The translations under genes and the position numbers were made by a program. From CAMLFJ01 sp035524955 (GTDB lineage: Bacteria > Methylomirabilota > Methylomirabilia > Rokubacteriales > CSP1-6), in contig DATLFG010000028.1 in the NCBI GenBank assembly GCA_035524955.1, forward strand, positions 91,388 through 155,387: 64,000 bases of DNA, given 5' to 3'. The notes under the pieces are model-generated. The model had not been told where the DNA came from. It was given only the letters and a program-made list of their open reading frames with translations, and ran no database searches. This document shows, in pieces, positions 41,769-50,837 of this stretch (positions within the stretch are counted from its first letter, which is position 1; each line of letters starts with the position of its first letter).

Positions 41769-42983
41769 CTACGCCCCAACGGGGGCGGGGTGCGCGCTGC
41801 GGCGGACCTGGACGACGGTGGCGATCGTGCAGAGCATCAGGATGGCGACCGCGACGAAGAGCATCCGGGGATCGCCGTGGTCGAGGAGCCAGCCGAAGGC
41901 GAGCGGGGTGAGGCAGGAGCCAAGGTCGAGCCCCGAGTAGACGAAGCCGAACACCTTGCCCGAGGCGCCGGGCGGCGTGGCCGCGCGCACCAGCATGTCG
42001 CGCGAAGGTCCGGTCGCCCCGTGGCAGAAGCCGGTGAGCCCGAGCACCACCGGGAGCAGGCCCGGCGCCGGGGCGCCCGTGGCGAGGAGCATCATGAACC
42101 CCGCGGCCACGACCAGCCCGGCGACAGCCACCACATCGTGCCGGCGCGTGCGGTCGGCCAGCAAGCCTCCCGCCAGGATGCCGGCGGCCCCGCCCAGCAG
42201 GAACGCGGTGAGCGCCCCGGTGGCCAGCCCCAGCGGCGTGTCGTAGATGCGCATCAGCGTGGTGACGCCGAAGGTCTGCACGCCGATCAGCGCGGTGGCG
42301 ATCAGCGCGAAGTAGGCGAACGCGGCCAGGATCGGCGCGGTCAGCAGCAGGCGCACGTCGCGCCCGGTCGTGCTCCGCGCGCGCTCCACCGGCCGCCCGG
42401 CCACGAGCGCGCGGAGCTGCGTCGCCAGCACGGACACGACGGCCAGCCCCGCCGCGCCCACCGTCACCAGCGCGACGCGCCAGCCGAAGTGCGCGGTGAG
42501 GCCGACCACCACGCTGGGCGCCACCGCCCAGCCGAGGCTGCCGGAGATGGCATGCACGCTGTAGCCGCGCCCGATCCGCCGCGGGTCCACCGACGCGTTC
42601 AGGATCGAGTAGTCGGCGGGATGGAAGACGCTGTTGCCGAGCCCGGCGAGCAGCGCCACCGGCAGCAGCAGCCAGTAGGTCGGCACGAGGCCGGCCAGCG
42701 CGATCGACGCCGAGAAGAGCGCCATGCCGCCCAGAAGCACCCGATGCGCGCCCACCCGGTCGACCAGGAAGCCGGAGATGGTCTGGCCGATGCCGGAGGC
42801 GCCGTAGAACACGCTCATGGCCAGGCCGAGCGCCACGTACGGCACGCCCCAGACCTCCTTCAGCAGCGGGAAGAGCGGCGGCAGCGTGAGCTGGAAGAAG
42901 TGGCTGAAGAAGTGGGCGGCGCCGATAAGACCGATGATACGAACATCATTGCGAAAACCGGGACGATCGGTGGGAGCGGACAC
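41769..42983 (-). CDS. Major facilitator superfamily transporter, second copy
   Basis: The 404-residue protein has about twelve transmembrane helices. It begins with a short cytoplasmic tail and VRIIGLIGAAHFFSHFFQLTLPPLFPLL, a common opening of the FosR/Fsr-like and CynX-like transporters. SGFLVDRVGAHRVLLGG carries the loop motif. The substrate is unknown. It is unrelated in detail to the MFS protein at 38344. It converges on the dehydrogenase gene across the long inverted repeat. Confidence 0.9.
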   Translation of the reverse strand: MSAPTDRPGFRNDVRIIGLIGAAHFFSHFFQLTLPPLFPLLKEVWGVPYVALGLAMSVFYGASGIGQTISGFLVDRVGAHRVLLGGMALFSASIALAGLVPTYWLLLPVALLAGLGNSVFHPADYSILNASVDPRRIGRGYSVHAISGSLGWAVAPSVVVGLTAHFGWRVALVTVGAAGLAVVSVLATQLRALVAGRPVERARSTTGRDVRLLLTAPILAAFAYFALIATALIGVQTFGVTTLMRIYDTPLGLATGALTAFLLGGAAGILAGGLLADRTRRHDVVAVAGLVVAAGFMMLLATGAPAPGLLPVVLGLTGFCHGATGPSRDMLVRAATPPGASGKVFGFVYSGLDLGSCLTPLAFGWLLDHGDPRMLFVAVAILMLCTIATVVQVRRSAHPAPVGA

Positions 42984-43042
42984 GGGAGCCTATTGTACAC
43001 GACGTTCTGCTATGATCCGGCCGTCACCCAAGGAGGGCGGCC

Positions 43043-43597
43043 ATGGACACGACCTACTCCCTCGATCAGTTCCTCGCCGACACGCGCGCCACCATCCAGA
43101 CCAAGGGCATCCCGGCCGGCCTGGCCGAGATCCGCGATCACCTGGAGAAGCTCCTGCACAACCCGGAGCTGCTCAAGAAGCACCTGGGAGACCCGGTGCC
43201 ATATGTCGAGCGCGCCACCATCGGCCACGATCCGGAGACCGACGTGCACGTCCTCGTCCACGGCCGCGCCAAGGCCGGCAAGTCCTCGGTCCACGACCAC
43301 GGGCCGTGCTGGGTCGTCTACGGCAACTACCAGAACCCCACGCGCATGCGCCGCTGGCGCCGCCTCGACGACGGCAGCCGGCCGGGCCACGCCGAGCTCA
43401 CGCTCCAGCGCGAGTTCATGAACGAGCCCGGGCACGCCGCCGCGTTCGCGGTGGGCGACATCCACTCCATCGAGTTCGCCGACGACACCTTCTTCATCCG
43501 CGTTACCGGTGGCGACGTGGAGACCAAGGAGACCTCCCGCTTCGACGTCGAGAAGCAGACGGTGGAGATCGCCAACCGCGCCCAGGGACAGAGATAG
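43043..43597 (+). CDS. Cupin-fold putative metal-dependent enzyme
   Basis: The 184-residue protein has a helical N-terminus and a double-stranded beta-helix region with SSVHDHGPCWVVYGNY and GDIHSIEFADDTFFIRVTGGD. The His pairs are likely metal ligands, and the pattern recalls predicted cysteine-dioxygenase-like cupins. No specific substrate can be named. CAAGGAGGGCGGCC upstream provides a good ribosome site. Repeat copy C directly follows its stop. Confidence 0.78.
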   Translation: MDTTYSLDQFLADTRATIQTKGIPAGLAEIRDHLEKLLHNPELLKKHLGDPVPYVERATIGHDPETDVHVLVHGRAKAGKSSVHDHGPCWVVYGNYQNPTRMRRWRRLDDGSRPGHAELTLQREFMNEPGHAAAFAVGDIHSIEFADDTFFIRVTGGDVETKETSRFDVEKQTVEIANRAQGQR

Positions 43598-43599
43598 TC

Positions 43600-43685
43600 G
43601 AAGGGGGCTCCTTCTGAAGTCCAAGAGGGGGCCCCTCCGAGCCTCCCCCAGAACGGATTGCGCCGGCAAAGCCGGCGCTCGAACG
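43600..43685 (+). repeat. Two-hairpin intergenic repeat, copy C
   Basis: It contains GAGGGGGCCCCTC near 43625, the linker CCGAGCCTCCCCCAGAACGG, and the perfect stem GCGCCGGC/GCCGGCGC at 43660-43678 with an AAA loop, then CTCGAACG. The order matches copies A and B. It again separates two converging genes. Confidence 0.75.
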
Positions 43686-43707
43686 AAGCACTCGGCCGCA
43701 GCGGCGG

Positions 43708-44025
43708 CTACATCTTGCCCCAGTAGGGGCGGGCGGCGGGGAAGACGGGCTTGCAGCGGGTGGGCTCGGTCGGGCCCTCCAGCACGTCGGCGACCCCGCG
43801 CCAGACCGCGTAGTGCGGCGTGTTGCGGTGCGCCTCCAGCGCGGCCTGGTCCTTGTAGACCTCGTAGAAGTAGTAGACGTTCTCGTCCTTCTCGTCCTGG
43901 AGCACGTTGAAGCGCAGGCAGCCCGGCTCGTCCCGCTCCGAGCCCAGCGCGTCGGCCTCGATGGCCTTCAGGAACTTGTCCCGCATCGCCGCCTTGATCC
44001 TCGCCTTCACCCAGATCGCCAGCAT
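43708..44025 (-). CDS. Antibiotic biosynthesis monooxygenase (ABM) domain protein
   Basis: The 105-residue protein is a single ABM/EthD-like ferredoxin-fold domain: MLAIWVKARIKAAMRDKFLKAIE, ERDEPGCLRFNVLQDEKDENVYYFYEVYKDQAALEAHRNTPHY. Family members are dimeric and include haem-degrading, quinol-oxidising and YgiN-like proteins; the reaction here is unknown. The ATG at 44025 has GGGAGGG upstream. The frame is open further upstream but shows no similarity there. Confidence 0.88.
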   Translation of the reverse strand: MLAIWVKARIKAAMRDKFLKAIEADALGSERDEPGCLRFNVLQDEKDENVYYFYEVYKDQAALEAHRNTPHYAVWRGVADVLEGPTEPTRCKPVFPAARPYWGKM

Positions 44026-44157
44026 CGTCGCCCTCCCTGGTTCGAATTGGTGCGCCGCGGCCGACACTACCACGGGTCCGGGCCGGCGCGCTCCTTGCCT
44101 TCCCCATGCCGCCCGTCGTAGCATCCCCGACGAGGGACACCTCACGGGAGACACCCC

Positions 44158-44874
44158 ATGGACGAATCCACGATCAGCGCGCTCACCTTCGACGTCTTCG
44201 GCACCGTGGTGGACTGGCGCACCAGCGTCATCCGGGAGGGCGAGGCGTTCGGCAAGCCCCGCGGCCTCTCGGTGGACTGGGGCAAGTTCGCGGATGCCTG
44301 GCGCGGGCTCTATCAGCCCGGGATGGAGGAGGTCCGTGGCGGACGGCGTCCATGGGCGAAGCTCGACGAGCTCCATCGCGAGAGCCTCGTGCGGCTGCTC
44401 GGCGACTTCGGCATCACCGGTGTCTCCCCGGCCGAGATCGACCACCTGAACTACGCCTGGCACCGGCTCGATCCGTGGCCCGACGCGGTCCCCGGCCTCA
44501 CCCGCCTCAAGCGGCGCTTCACGCTGGCCACGCTGTCGAACGGCAACATCGCGCTCATGGTGGACATGGCGAAGCGGGCGGGACTGCCGTGGGACGCGAT
44601 CCTGGGCGCCGAGATCGCCCGCGCCTACAAGCCCACGCCCGAGGCCTACCTGCGCAGCGCCGAGGCCCTGGGGCTCCGGCCCGAGCAGTGCCTCATGGTG
44701 GCCGCACACCCGGCCGATCTGGCGTCCGCCGCGCGCTGCGGCCTGCGCACCGCCTACGTGCCGCGCCCGCTCGAGTTCGGCCCCGGCCGCCCGGGATCCC
44801 AGCCCGAGCCGGGCCAGCCGTTCGACGTGGTCGCGGGCGACTTCGTTGAGCTCGCCGAGAAGCTCGGCTGCTGA
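44158..44874 (+). CDS. HAD superfamily hydrolase, haloacid dehalogenase type II
   Basis: The 238-residue protein has nucleophile Asp in LTFDVFGTVVDWR, the type II 2-haloacid dehalogenase opening. It also has LATLSNGNIALMVDMAKRAG (Ser and Asn of motif 2) and AYKPTPEAYL (Lys of motif 3), and then AAHPADLASAARCGLRTAYV, near-canonical motif 4 with AxxxxDL. The length suits L-2-haloacid dehalogenase, but related phosphatases exist. It begins a co-directional run continuing to hyuB; the next gene starts 4 bp after its stop. Confidence 0.88.
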   Translation: MDESTISALTFDVFGTVVDWRTSVIREGEAFGKPRGLSVDWGKFADAWRGLYQPGMEEVRGGRRPWAKLDELHRESLVRLLGDFGITGVSPAEIDHLNYAWHRLDPWPDAVPGLTRLKRRFTLATLSNGNIALMVDMAKRAGLPWDAILGAEIARAYKPTPEAYLRSAEALGLRPEQCLMVAAHPADLASAARCGLRTAYVPRPLEFGPGRPGSQPEPGQPFDVVAGDFVELAEKLGC

Positions 44875-44878
44875 TCGG

Positions 44879-45643
44879 ATGGCCGACGTCTCCGGCCTCT
44901 TCGATCTGACCGGCAAGGTCACGCTCGTCACCGGCGGCAGCCGCGGCCTCGGGCGCGCCATGGTGCTGGCCTTCGCCCAGGCCGGCGCCGACGTGGTTAT
45001 CGCGAGCCGCAAGCTCGCGTCCTGCGAGGCCACCGCCGCGGAGGTGCGGAAGGCCACCGGTCGCCGCGCGCTCCCCGTCGCCTGCCACGTCGGGCACTGG
45101 GGCCAGGTGGAAGCCCTCGCGGAGACCGCCTTCAAGGAGTTCGGCCACGTGGACGTGCTGGTCAACAACGCGGGCATGTCGCCGCTCTACGACCGCGTCG
45201 AGAACGTGACCGAGGAGCTCTGGGACAAGGTGCTCGACGTGAACCTGAAGGGCCCGTTCCGGCTCACCGCGATGGTGGGCGCGCGGATGGCCGCGGGCGC
45301 GGGCGGGTCCATCATCATGGTCTCGAGCGCCTCCGCGATCCGCCCCACCGCCAACGTCATCCCCTATGCGGCGGCCAAGGCCGCGGTCAACGCGATGACC
45401 GAGGGCTTCGCGCGCGCCTTCGGCCCGACCGTGCGCGTGAACTGCATCATGCCCGGGCCCTTCCTCACCGACATCTCCAAGGCCTGGGACCTCGAGGCCT
45501 TCCGCGAGCGCGCGAAGACCACGATGGCCCTCGGCCGCGGCGGCCTACCGGAGGAGATCGTCGGCGCCGCGCTCTACTTCGCCTCCAGCGCCTCCAGCTT
45601 CACCACCGGCGCGGTGCTCGGCGTTCACGGAGGGGTCGCCTGA
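44879..45643 (+). CDS. Short-chain dehydrogenase/reductase, second copy
   Basis: The 254-residue classical SDR has KVTLVTGGSRGLGRAM (with Arg suggesting NADP preference), NNAG, and catalytic IMVSSASA...PYAAAKAAVN. The C-terminus (ALYFASSASSFTTGAVLGVHGG) matches FabG-like enzymes. It is distinct from the SDR at 33358. It lies between a HAD hydrolase and an APH-like kinase, an arrangement common in acyl-CoA degradation clusters, but its substrate is unknown. Confidence 0.9.
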   Translation: MADVSGLFDLTGKVTLVTGGSRGLGRAMVLAFAQAGADVVIASRKLASCEATAAEVRKATGRRALPVACHVGHWGQVEALAETAFKEFGHVDVLVNNAGMSPLYDRVENVTEELWDKVLDVNLKGPFRLTAMVGARMAAGAGGSIIMVSSASAIRPTANVIPYAAAKAAVNAMTEGFARAFGPTVRVNCIMPGPFLTDISKAWDLEAFRERAKTTMALGRGGLPEEIVGAALYFASSASSFTTGAVLGVHGGVA

Positions 45644-45744
45644 CGGCTCTCCCCTCCGCGGGCGAGGCGCCGGCCGAGGTCGCGCCGGTCCGGCCCGGCG
45701 AGCAGCTCGACTGGGCCGCGCTCGAGGCATGGCTCATCCCTCGC

Positions 45745-46740
45745 GTGGCGGCGGTGCTCCCGGCCGCGCGCGGCCCCCTCGAAGCCCTCCAGTTCCCGAA
45801 CGGCTCGGCCAACCTCACCTACCTGCTCCGCGTCGGCCCGCATGAGCTGGTGCTGCGCCGGCCTCCGTTCGGCGAGATCGCGCCCGGCGCCCATGACATG
45901 AAGCGCGAGTTCAAGGTGCTCTCCCGGCTCTGGTCTCACTTCGACCGCGCGCCGCGCGGCTACCTCTTCTGCGACGACCCGACCGTCCTGGGCGCCGATT
46001 TCTTCGTGATGGAGCGCCGCCGCGGCGAGGTCGTGCGCGACGCGTTGCCACCAGCCCTGCGCGCGCATCCCGCGGCCGGGCGGCGGCTCGCGCTCGCCCT
46101 GGTCGAGGCGATGGCCGATCTCCACGCCCTCGAACCCGCGTCGTGCGGCCTCGCCGACCTCGGCCGACCCGAGGGCTTCGTGGACCGCCAGCTCGACGGC
46201 TGGGCCAGGCGCTGGGCGCTCGCCCGCCCGGACGACGCGACGGACGACATGGAGCGGATCCACGCGCGCCTGGCCGCCCGCCGCCCGTCCCCCCACCGCG
46301 CGTCCATCGTCCACAACGATCTCAAGCTCGACAACTGCCAGTTCGCCCCGGAGAACCCCGACCGCGTGACCTCCATCTTCGACTGGGACATGACGACCCT
46401 CGGCGACCCGCTGGTGGACCTGGGCACCCTGCTCAACTACTGGCCCGATCCCACGGACACCGAGGCCACCCAGCGCGGGACGCGGCCGGAGCTCGCCCGA
46501 ATGGGCCTGCCCACGCGGGCCGAGATCACCGCCCGCTACGTCGCGCGGACCGGAGCGGATCCCGGCGCGGTGAGCTGGTGGGAGGCCTTCGCGCTCTGGA
46601 AGACGGTGGTCGTGGTGGTCCAGCTCCACCGTCGCTGGGTGCGCGGCGAGTCCACCGACGTCCGCATGGCCCACATCGCGGACCGGGCCCCGTGCCTCGT
46701 GCGGGCCGCCCACCTGGTGCTCGACCGCGCGGGGCTCTGA
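45745..46740 (+). CDS. APH-family phosphotransferase, start uncertain
   Basis: The 331-residue form has QFPNGSANLTYLLRVG, HDMKREFKVLSRL, catalytic IVHNDLKLDNCQF and metal-binding IFDWDMTTLGDPLVDLGTLLNYW, as in ACAD10/11-type kinases. Family members usually have an N-terminal helix, and a matching sequence (PGEQLDWAALEAWLIPRVAAV) is encoded just upstream of the GTG at 45745. No ATG, GTG or TTG precedes it in frame. A CTG at 45640 with GGAGGGG near 45629 is a possible unusual start. The gene probably phosphorylates a hydroxyacyl substrate. Confidence 0.85.
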   Translation: MAAVLPAARGPLEALQFPNGSANLTYLLRVGPHELVLRRPPFGEIAPGAHDMKREFKVLSRLWSHFDRAPRGYLFCDDPTVLGADFFVMERRRGEVVRDALPPALRAHPAAGRRLALALVEAMADLHALEPASCGLADLGRPEGFVDRQLDGWARRWALARPDDATDDMERIHARLAARRPSPHRASIVHNDLKLDNCQFAPENPDRVTSIFDWDMTTLGDPLVDLGTLLNYWPDPTDTEATQRGTRPELARMGLPTRAEITARYVARTGADPGAVSWWEAFALWKTVVVVVQLHRRWVRGESTDVRMAHIADRAPCLVRAAHLVLDRAGL

Positions 46741-46743
46741 GCC

Positions 46744-48783
46744 ATGTACGTCGTGGGCATCGACGTCGGCGGGACGTTCACCGACCTCACCGCGGTGGAC
46801 GCCTTGACCGGGCGCGTGGTCGTCACCAAGGTGCCGTCGCGGCCCCGCCACGAGGCGGAGGCGGTGCTGGCCGGGCTCGAGGCGCTCGGCATCGCCGGCG
46901 CGGACGTGCGCCGCCTCGTGCACGGCACCACCGTGGGCACCAACGCGGTGCTCGAGCGGCGCGGGGCCCGCGTCGCGCTGCTCACCACCGCCGGCTTTCG
47001 CGATCTCATCGAGATCGGGCGGACCAAGCGGAACATCCCGGCACTCTTCATCCCGACCTTCGTGCGCCCGAAGCCGGTGGTGGAGCGCAAGCATCGCTTC
47101 GAGGTGACCGAGCGGCTCGGCCCGGACGGCGGGGTGCTGGTCCCGCTCGACGTGGGCTCCATCGAGCGCGCGATCGAGGGCGCCCTCGCCGCGGACGCGG
47201 AGGCGGTCGCGGTGTGCTTCCTCCACGCCTATCTCAATCCCGCCCACGAGCGCCTCGTGGCCGACGCGGTGAAGGGCCGCGCCCCCGGCCTGCCCGTCTC
47301 CTGCTCGGCCGACGTGGTGGCCGAGTACCGCGAGTTCGAGCGCTTCTCGACCACCGTGCTCAACGCCTACCTCCAGCCGCTGATGGAAGGCTATCTCACC
47401 TCGCTGGAGGAGCGCCTGCTCGCCACCGGCTACACCCACGGCGTGCTCACGGTGGCCTCGAGCGGCGGCATGATGACCACCGACACCGCGCGCCGCCTGC
47501 CGATCAAGACCATCTTCTCGGGGCCGGCGGGGGGCGTGAGCCAGGCCTGCTTCGTGGGCGCGGCCGGGGGCCTCCGCGACTTCATCACCTACGACATGGG
47601 CGGCACCTCCACCGACGTCTGCCTCGTGCGCGATCGGGAGCCGCTGATGACCGCCGACGCCATGGTGGGCGCGTTCCCGGTCAAGGTCTCGCAGATCGAC
47701 ATGCACACGGTGGGCGCGGGCGGCGGCTCCATCGCCTGGCTCGACGTGGACGGCAGCCTCCAGGTCGGCCCGCGCAGCGCGGGCGCTTCGCCGGGCCCGG
47801 CGGCCTACGGCCTGGGCGGCACCGAGCCCGCAGTCACCGACGCCAACGTGGTGCTCGGGCGCATCGGTACGCGCCGGCGCCTGGGCGGCAGCATCGGCAT
47901 CGACCCCGAGCGGGCGCGCCGCGCCGTGGAGGAGCTGGCGCTCCGGATGAACCGGCCCCTCGGCGTCGAGGCACTCGCCGAGGGCATCCTGACCATCGCG
48001 GTCGCGCGCATGACCTCCGCGATTCGCGAGATCTCCATCCAGCGCGGCCACGATCCGCGCGACTTCACCCTGATCGCCTTCGGCGGCGCCGGCCCGATGC
48101 ACGCCCTCGCGATGGCCGAGGAGATCGGCATCCCGCGGGTGCTCGTCCCGCAGCACCCCGGTAACTTCTCGGCGCTGGGCCTGCTGGCCGCCGACATCAA
48201 GCACGATGATGTCCGCACGCGCGTGGGCCCGCTCCGGGAGCGCCTCCCCGCCCTGCGCCTGGCCTTCGCGGAGATGGAGACCGCCGCGCGCCGGCAGCTC
48301 GAGCGGGAAGGGTTCGCGCCCGAGCAGCAGAAGCTGCTGCGCTCCCTGGACCTCCGCTACCGCGGGCAGGCCTTCGAGCTCAACCTTCCGGCGCCCGCGC
48401 TCGAACTCGGCATCGACCGCATCGAGGCCGACTTCCACCGCACCCATCGCGACACCTACGGGCACGCGAATCCGCAGGCCGCCATCGAGCTGGTCAACGC
48501 GCGGCTCACCGCCTACGGGCTCGTGCCCAAGCCGGCCGCGGCGCGGCACGCGGCGCCGGGCGCGAGCCTGGAGTCCGCGGTGGTCGAGCGCCGGCCGGTC
48601 TGGTTCGAGGGCCGGGCGCACGACTGCCCGGTGTGGGACCGCGACCGCCTGCCCGAGGGCGCCGAGCTCCGCGGGCCCGGCATCGTGGAGGAGTTCGGGG
48701 CCACCACCGTGATCCCGCCGGGCTGGCGCGGCGCGATGGACCCCCACGGCAATCTCCGCTTCGAACGGGAGGGCCGCCCATGA
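46744..48783 (+). CDS. hyuA: Hydantoinase/oxoprolinase subunit A
   Basis: The 679-residue protein starts MYVVGIDVGGTFTDLTAVD, the actin-like ATPase phosphate loop of HyuA. It continues with LVHGTTVGTNAVLERRGA, YDMGGTSTDVCLV and AFGGAGPMHA. HyuA and HyuB form an ATP-dependent enzyme that opens hydantoins, 5-oxoproline, acetone or acetophenone-type substrates. It starts 3 bp after the kinase gene and overlaps hyuB by 4 bp. Which ring or ketone is attacked is unknown. Confidence 0.93.
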   Translation: MYVVGIDVGGTFTDLTAVDALTGRVVVTKVPSRPRHEAEAVLAGLEALGIAGADVRRLVHGTTVGTNAVLERRGARVALLTTAGFRDLIEIGRTKRNIPALFIPTFVRPKPVVERKHRFEVTERLGPDGGVLVPLDVGSIERAIEGALAADAEAVAVCFLHAYLNPAHERLVADAVKGRAPGLPVSCSADVVAEYREFERFSTTVLNAYLQPLMEGYLTSLEERLLATGYTHGVLTVASSGGMMTTDTARRLPIKTIFSGPAGGVSQACFVGAAGGLRDFITYDMGGTSTDVCLVRDREPLMTADAMVGAFPVKVSQIDMHTVGAGGGSIAWLDVDGSLQVGPRSAGASPGPAAYGLGGTEPAVTDANVVLGRIGTRRRLGGSIGIDPERARRAVEELALRMNRPLGVEALAEGILTIAVARMTSAIREISIQRGHDPRDFTLIAFGGAGPMHALAMAEEIGIPRVLVPQHPGNFSALGLLAADIKHDDVRTRVGPLRERLPALRLAFAEMETAARRQLEREGFAPEQQKLLRSLDLRYRGQAFELNLPAPALELGIDRIEADFHRTHRDTYGHANPQAAIELVNARLTAYGLVPKPAAARHAAPGASLESAVVERRPVWFEGRAHDCPVWDRDRLPEGAELRGPGIVEEFGATTVIPPGWRGAMDPHGNLRFEREGRP

Positions 48784-50837
48784 GCGCCCCGGTGGTCGAT
48801 CCGATCACGCTCGAGGTCCTGCGCGAGACCTTCTCGTCCATCGTACGCGAGATGCGGGTCACCCTGGTGCGCACCGCGTACTCCTCGATCCTCTACGAGG
48901 GCGAGGATTTCTCCTGCGTGCTCATGGACGGCGACGCGCAGCTCGTCGCCATGTCGAAGGGACAGGACCACCCGCTGCATATCGTGCCGATCGGCTGGTC
49001 CATGAAGTCGGTGAACGAGAAGTTCGGCGACGACATCCATCCGGGCGACGTCTTCCTGCACAACGACCCCTACACCGGCGGCACCCATCTGAACGACGTG
49101 GCGATGATCCACCCGCTCTTCGCGGACGGGCGGCTCTTCGTCTTTCCGGTGGTGCGCGCGCACTGGGGCGACGTGGGCGGGATGAGCCCGGGCAGCCTCT
49201 CCGGCGACGCCACCGAGATCTTCCAGGAAGGCGTGCGCATCCCGCCCATCCGGATCGTGGAGCGCGGGAGACCCAACCAGGCCGCACTCGATCTCATCTT
49301 CCACAACATGCGCGGCCCCCGGGAGCGGAAGGGCGACTTCGACGCCATGATCGGCACCTGCCGCAAGGCGGCCGAGCGGGTGGAGGCCCTGGCCGCCCGC
49401 TACGGCGCCCCGGTGGTCCGCGCCGCGGTGGTGGAGCTGATGGACCGCGCCGAGCAGCGCATGCGCCGCGCGATCGGCGCGCTGCCGGACGGCCGGTACT
49501 CCTACGAGGCGCACCTCGAGAGCGGCCGGCTGCGGCTCGAGCCCCTGAGCATCCGGGCGCGCGTCGTCGTCGCGGGCGAGACGATCACGGTGGACCTGAC
49601 CGGGAGCTCACCCCAGACCGCGGCGCCCACCAACGTGGGTCCGGCGATGGCGCCGACCGGCGCCTTCACCATCATCAAGTCGTTCCTCGATCCCGGCACC
49701 GACGTGAACTCGGGCGCCTTCCGCCCGCTCACCGTCATCACCCCGGCCGGCACCATCGTCAACGCACTGCCCCCCGCGCCGTGCGGCGGCATGGTCGAGG
49801 TGAAGTACTGCGTCGAGACCGCGGTGATGGGCGCGCTGGCCCAGGCCCTCGACGGCCGGGTGGCCGGCGATCTCAAGGGCGGCGGCAACCACTGTTACGT
49901 GGGCGGGCCCGACCCGCGGACCGGCGAGACCTTCATCTTCTACGAGTACCCGGCGGGCGGCACCGGCGGCTTCCACGGCGGCGACGGCAGCAATACCGTC
50001 CGCGCGTGGACCGAGAGCGACATGACCACGCTCCAGCCCATCGAGGCGGTCGAGCAGCTCTACCCCGTCCGCGTCGAGCGGACGTCCCTGCGCGAGGACT
50101 CGGGCGGGCCGGGCCGCTGGCGCGGCGGCCTCGGGCTCACGCGGGAAGTCCGCATCCTGGTGGCCGCGACCCGGCTCTCGGTGCTCGCCGAGAAGGCGGT
50201 TCTCCCGCCCTTCGGGGTCTGCGGCGGCGGCCCGGGCGCGACCAATCGCTTCTGGGTGCGCCGCGGCGAGCAGCCGATCCAGCCCTCCCCGCTGCCCGGG
50301 AAGGTCGGCGGCTTCCCGCTCCAGCCCGGCGACGTGGTCCTCATGGAGAGCTCGGGCGGCGGCGGCTTCGGCGACCCCCTCGCCCGTGATCCGGCCGCGG
50401 TGGCCGCCGACATCGCGGAGGGCTACGTCACGCCGGCGGCGGCGGCGCGCGACTACGGCGTGGTCTGGCGGGACGGCGATGTCGACGGCGCCGCGACCAC
50501 GGCGACGCGCGCGGCGCTGCTCGCCGCCCGCCTCCGCGTGCGCTTCACCCCGGTGGCGGACCTCGACGCGGAGCGAGGGCGCCTCGTGCGCCTGGACGCC
50601 CAGACCGCGGCGCGTCTGGGCATCGGGGTCGGCGCCATCGTGGAGGTGGTGAACCCCCGCGGCGCCCCGTTGCGGGCATGGGTCGATGCGCTCATCCCCG
50701 GAGACGGCCAGCGGGGGGAGATCGCGCCGAGCGCGCTCGCCATGCTCGGCCTGGCCGACGATGCGCTGCTCGAGGTGCGCGCGGTGCACTCGGGTTCGCT
50801 CGCCCCCGTCCAGCCGCCCGCGCCCGCCACCCGCTGA
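48780..50837 (+). CDS. hyuB: Hydantoinase/oxoprolinase subunit B
   Basis: The 685-residue protein begins VVDPITLEVLRETFSSIVREM, with RTAYSSILYEGEDFSCVLMDGDAQLVA, GDVFLHNDPYTGGTHLNDV and a C-terminal GGGGFGDPLARDP, all typical of HyuB. It partners HyuA, whose stop it overlaps (ATGA). It is longer than some HyuB proteins, with about 120 extra residues after the GDP motif (from GYVTPAAAARDYGVVWRDGDVDG onward). A decayed ABC-type gene immediately follows. Confidence 0.92.
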   Translation: MSAPVVDPITLEVLRETFSSIVREMRVTLVRTAYSSILYEGEDFSCVLMDGDAQLVAMSKGQDHPLHIVPIGWSMKSVNEKFGDDIHPGDVFLHNDPYTGGTHLNDVAMIHPLFADGRLFVFPVVRAHWGDVGGMSPGSLSGDATEIFQEGVRIPPIRIVERGRPNQAALDLIFHNMRGPRERKGDFDAMIGTCRKAAERVEALAARYGAPVVRAAVVELMDRAEQRMRRAIGALPDGRYSYEAHLESGRLRLEPLSIRARVVVAGETITVDLTGSSPQTAAPTNVGPAMAPTGAFTIIKSFLDPGTDVNSGAFRPLTVITPAGTIVNALPPAPCGGMVEVKYCVETAVMGALAQALDGRVAGDLKGGGNHCYVGGPDPRTGETFIFYEYPAGGTGGFHGGDGSNTVRAWTESDMTTLQPIEAVEQLYPVRVERTSLREDSGGPGRWRGGLGLTREVRILVAATRLSVLAEKAVLPPFGVCGGGPGATNRFWVRRGEQPIQPSPLPGKVGGFPLQPGDVVLMESSGGGGFGDPLARDPAAVAADIAEGYVTPAAAARDYGVVWRDGDVDGAATTATRAALLAARLRVRFTPVADLDAERGRLVRLDAQTAARLGIGVGAIVEVVNPRGAPLRAWVDALIPGDGQRGEIAPSALAMLGLADDALLEVRAVHSGSLAPVQPPAPATR

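Noticed and set aside
44036..44062. A GGTTCGAATT stretch resembling a tRNA T-arm
   Set aside because: No acceptor stem, D-arm or anticodon arm can be folded around it.
45625..48747. A 1040-codon minus-strand frame opposite the kinase and hyuA
   Set aside because: Low-complexity antisense shadow spanning two well-supported genes on the other strand.
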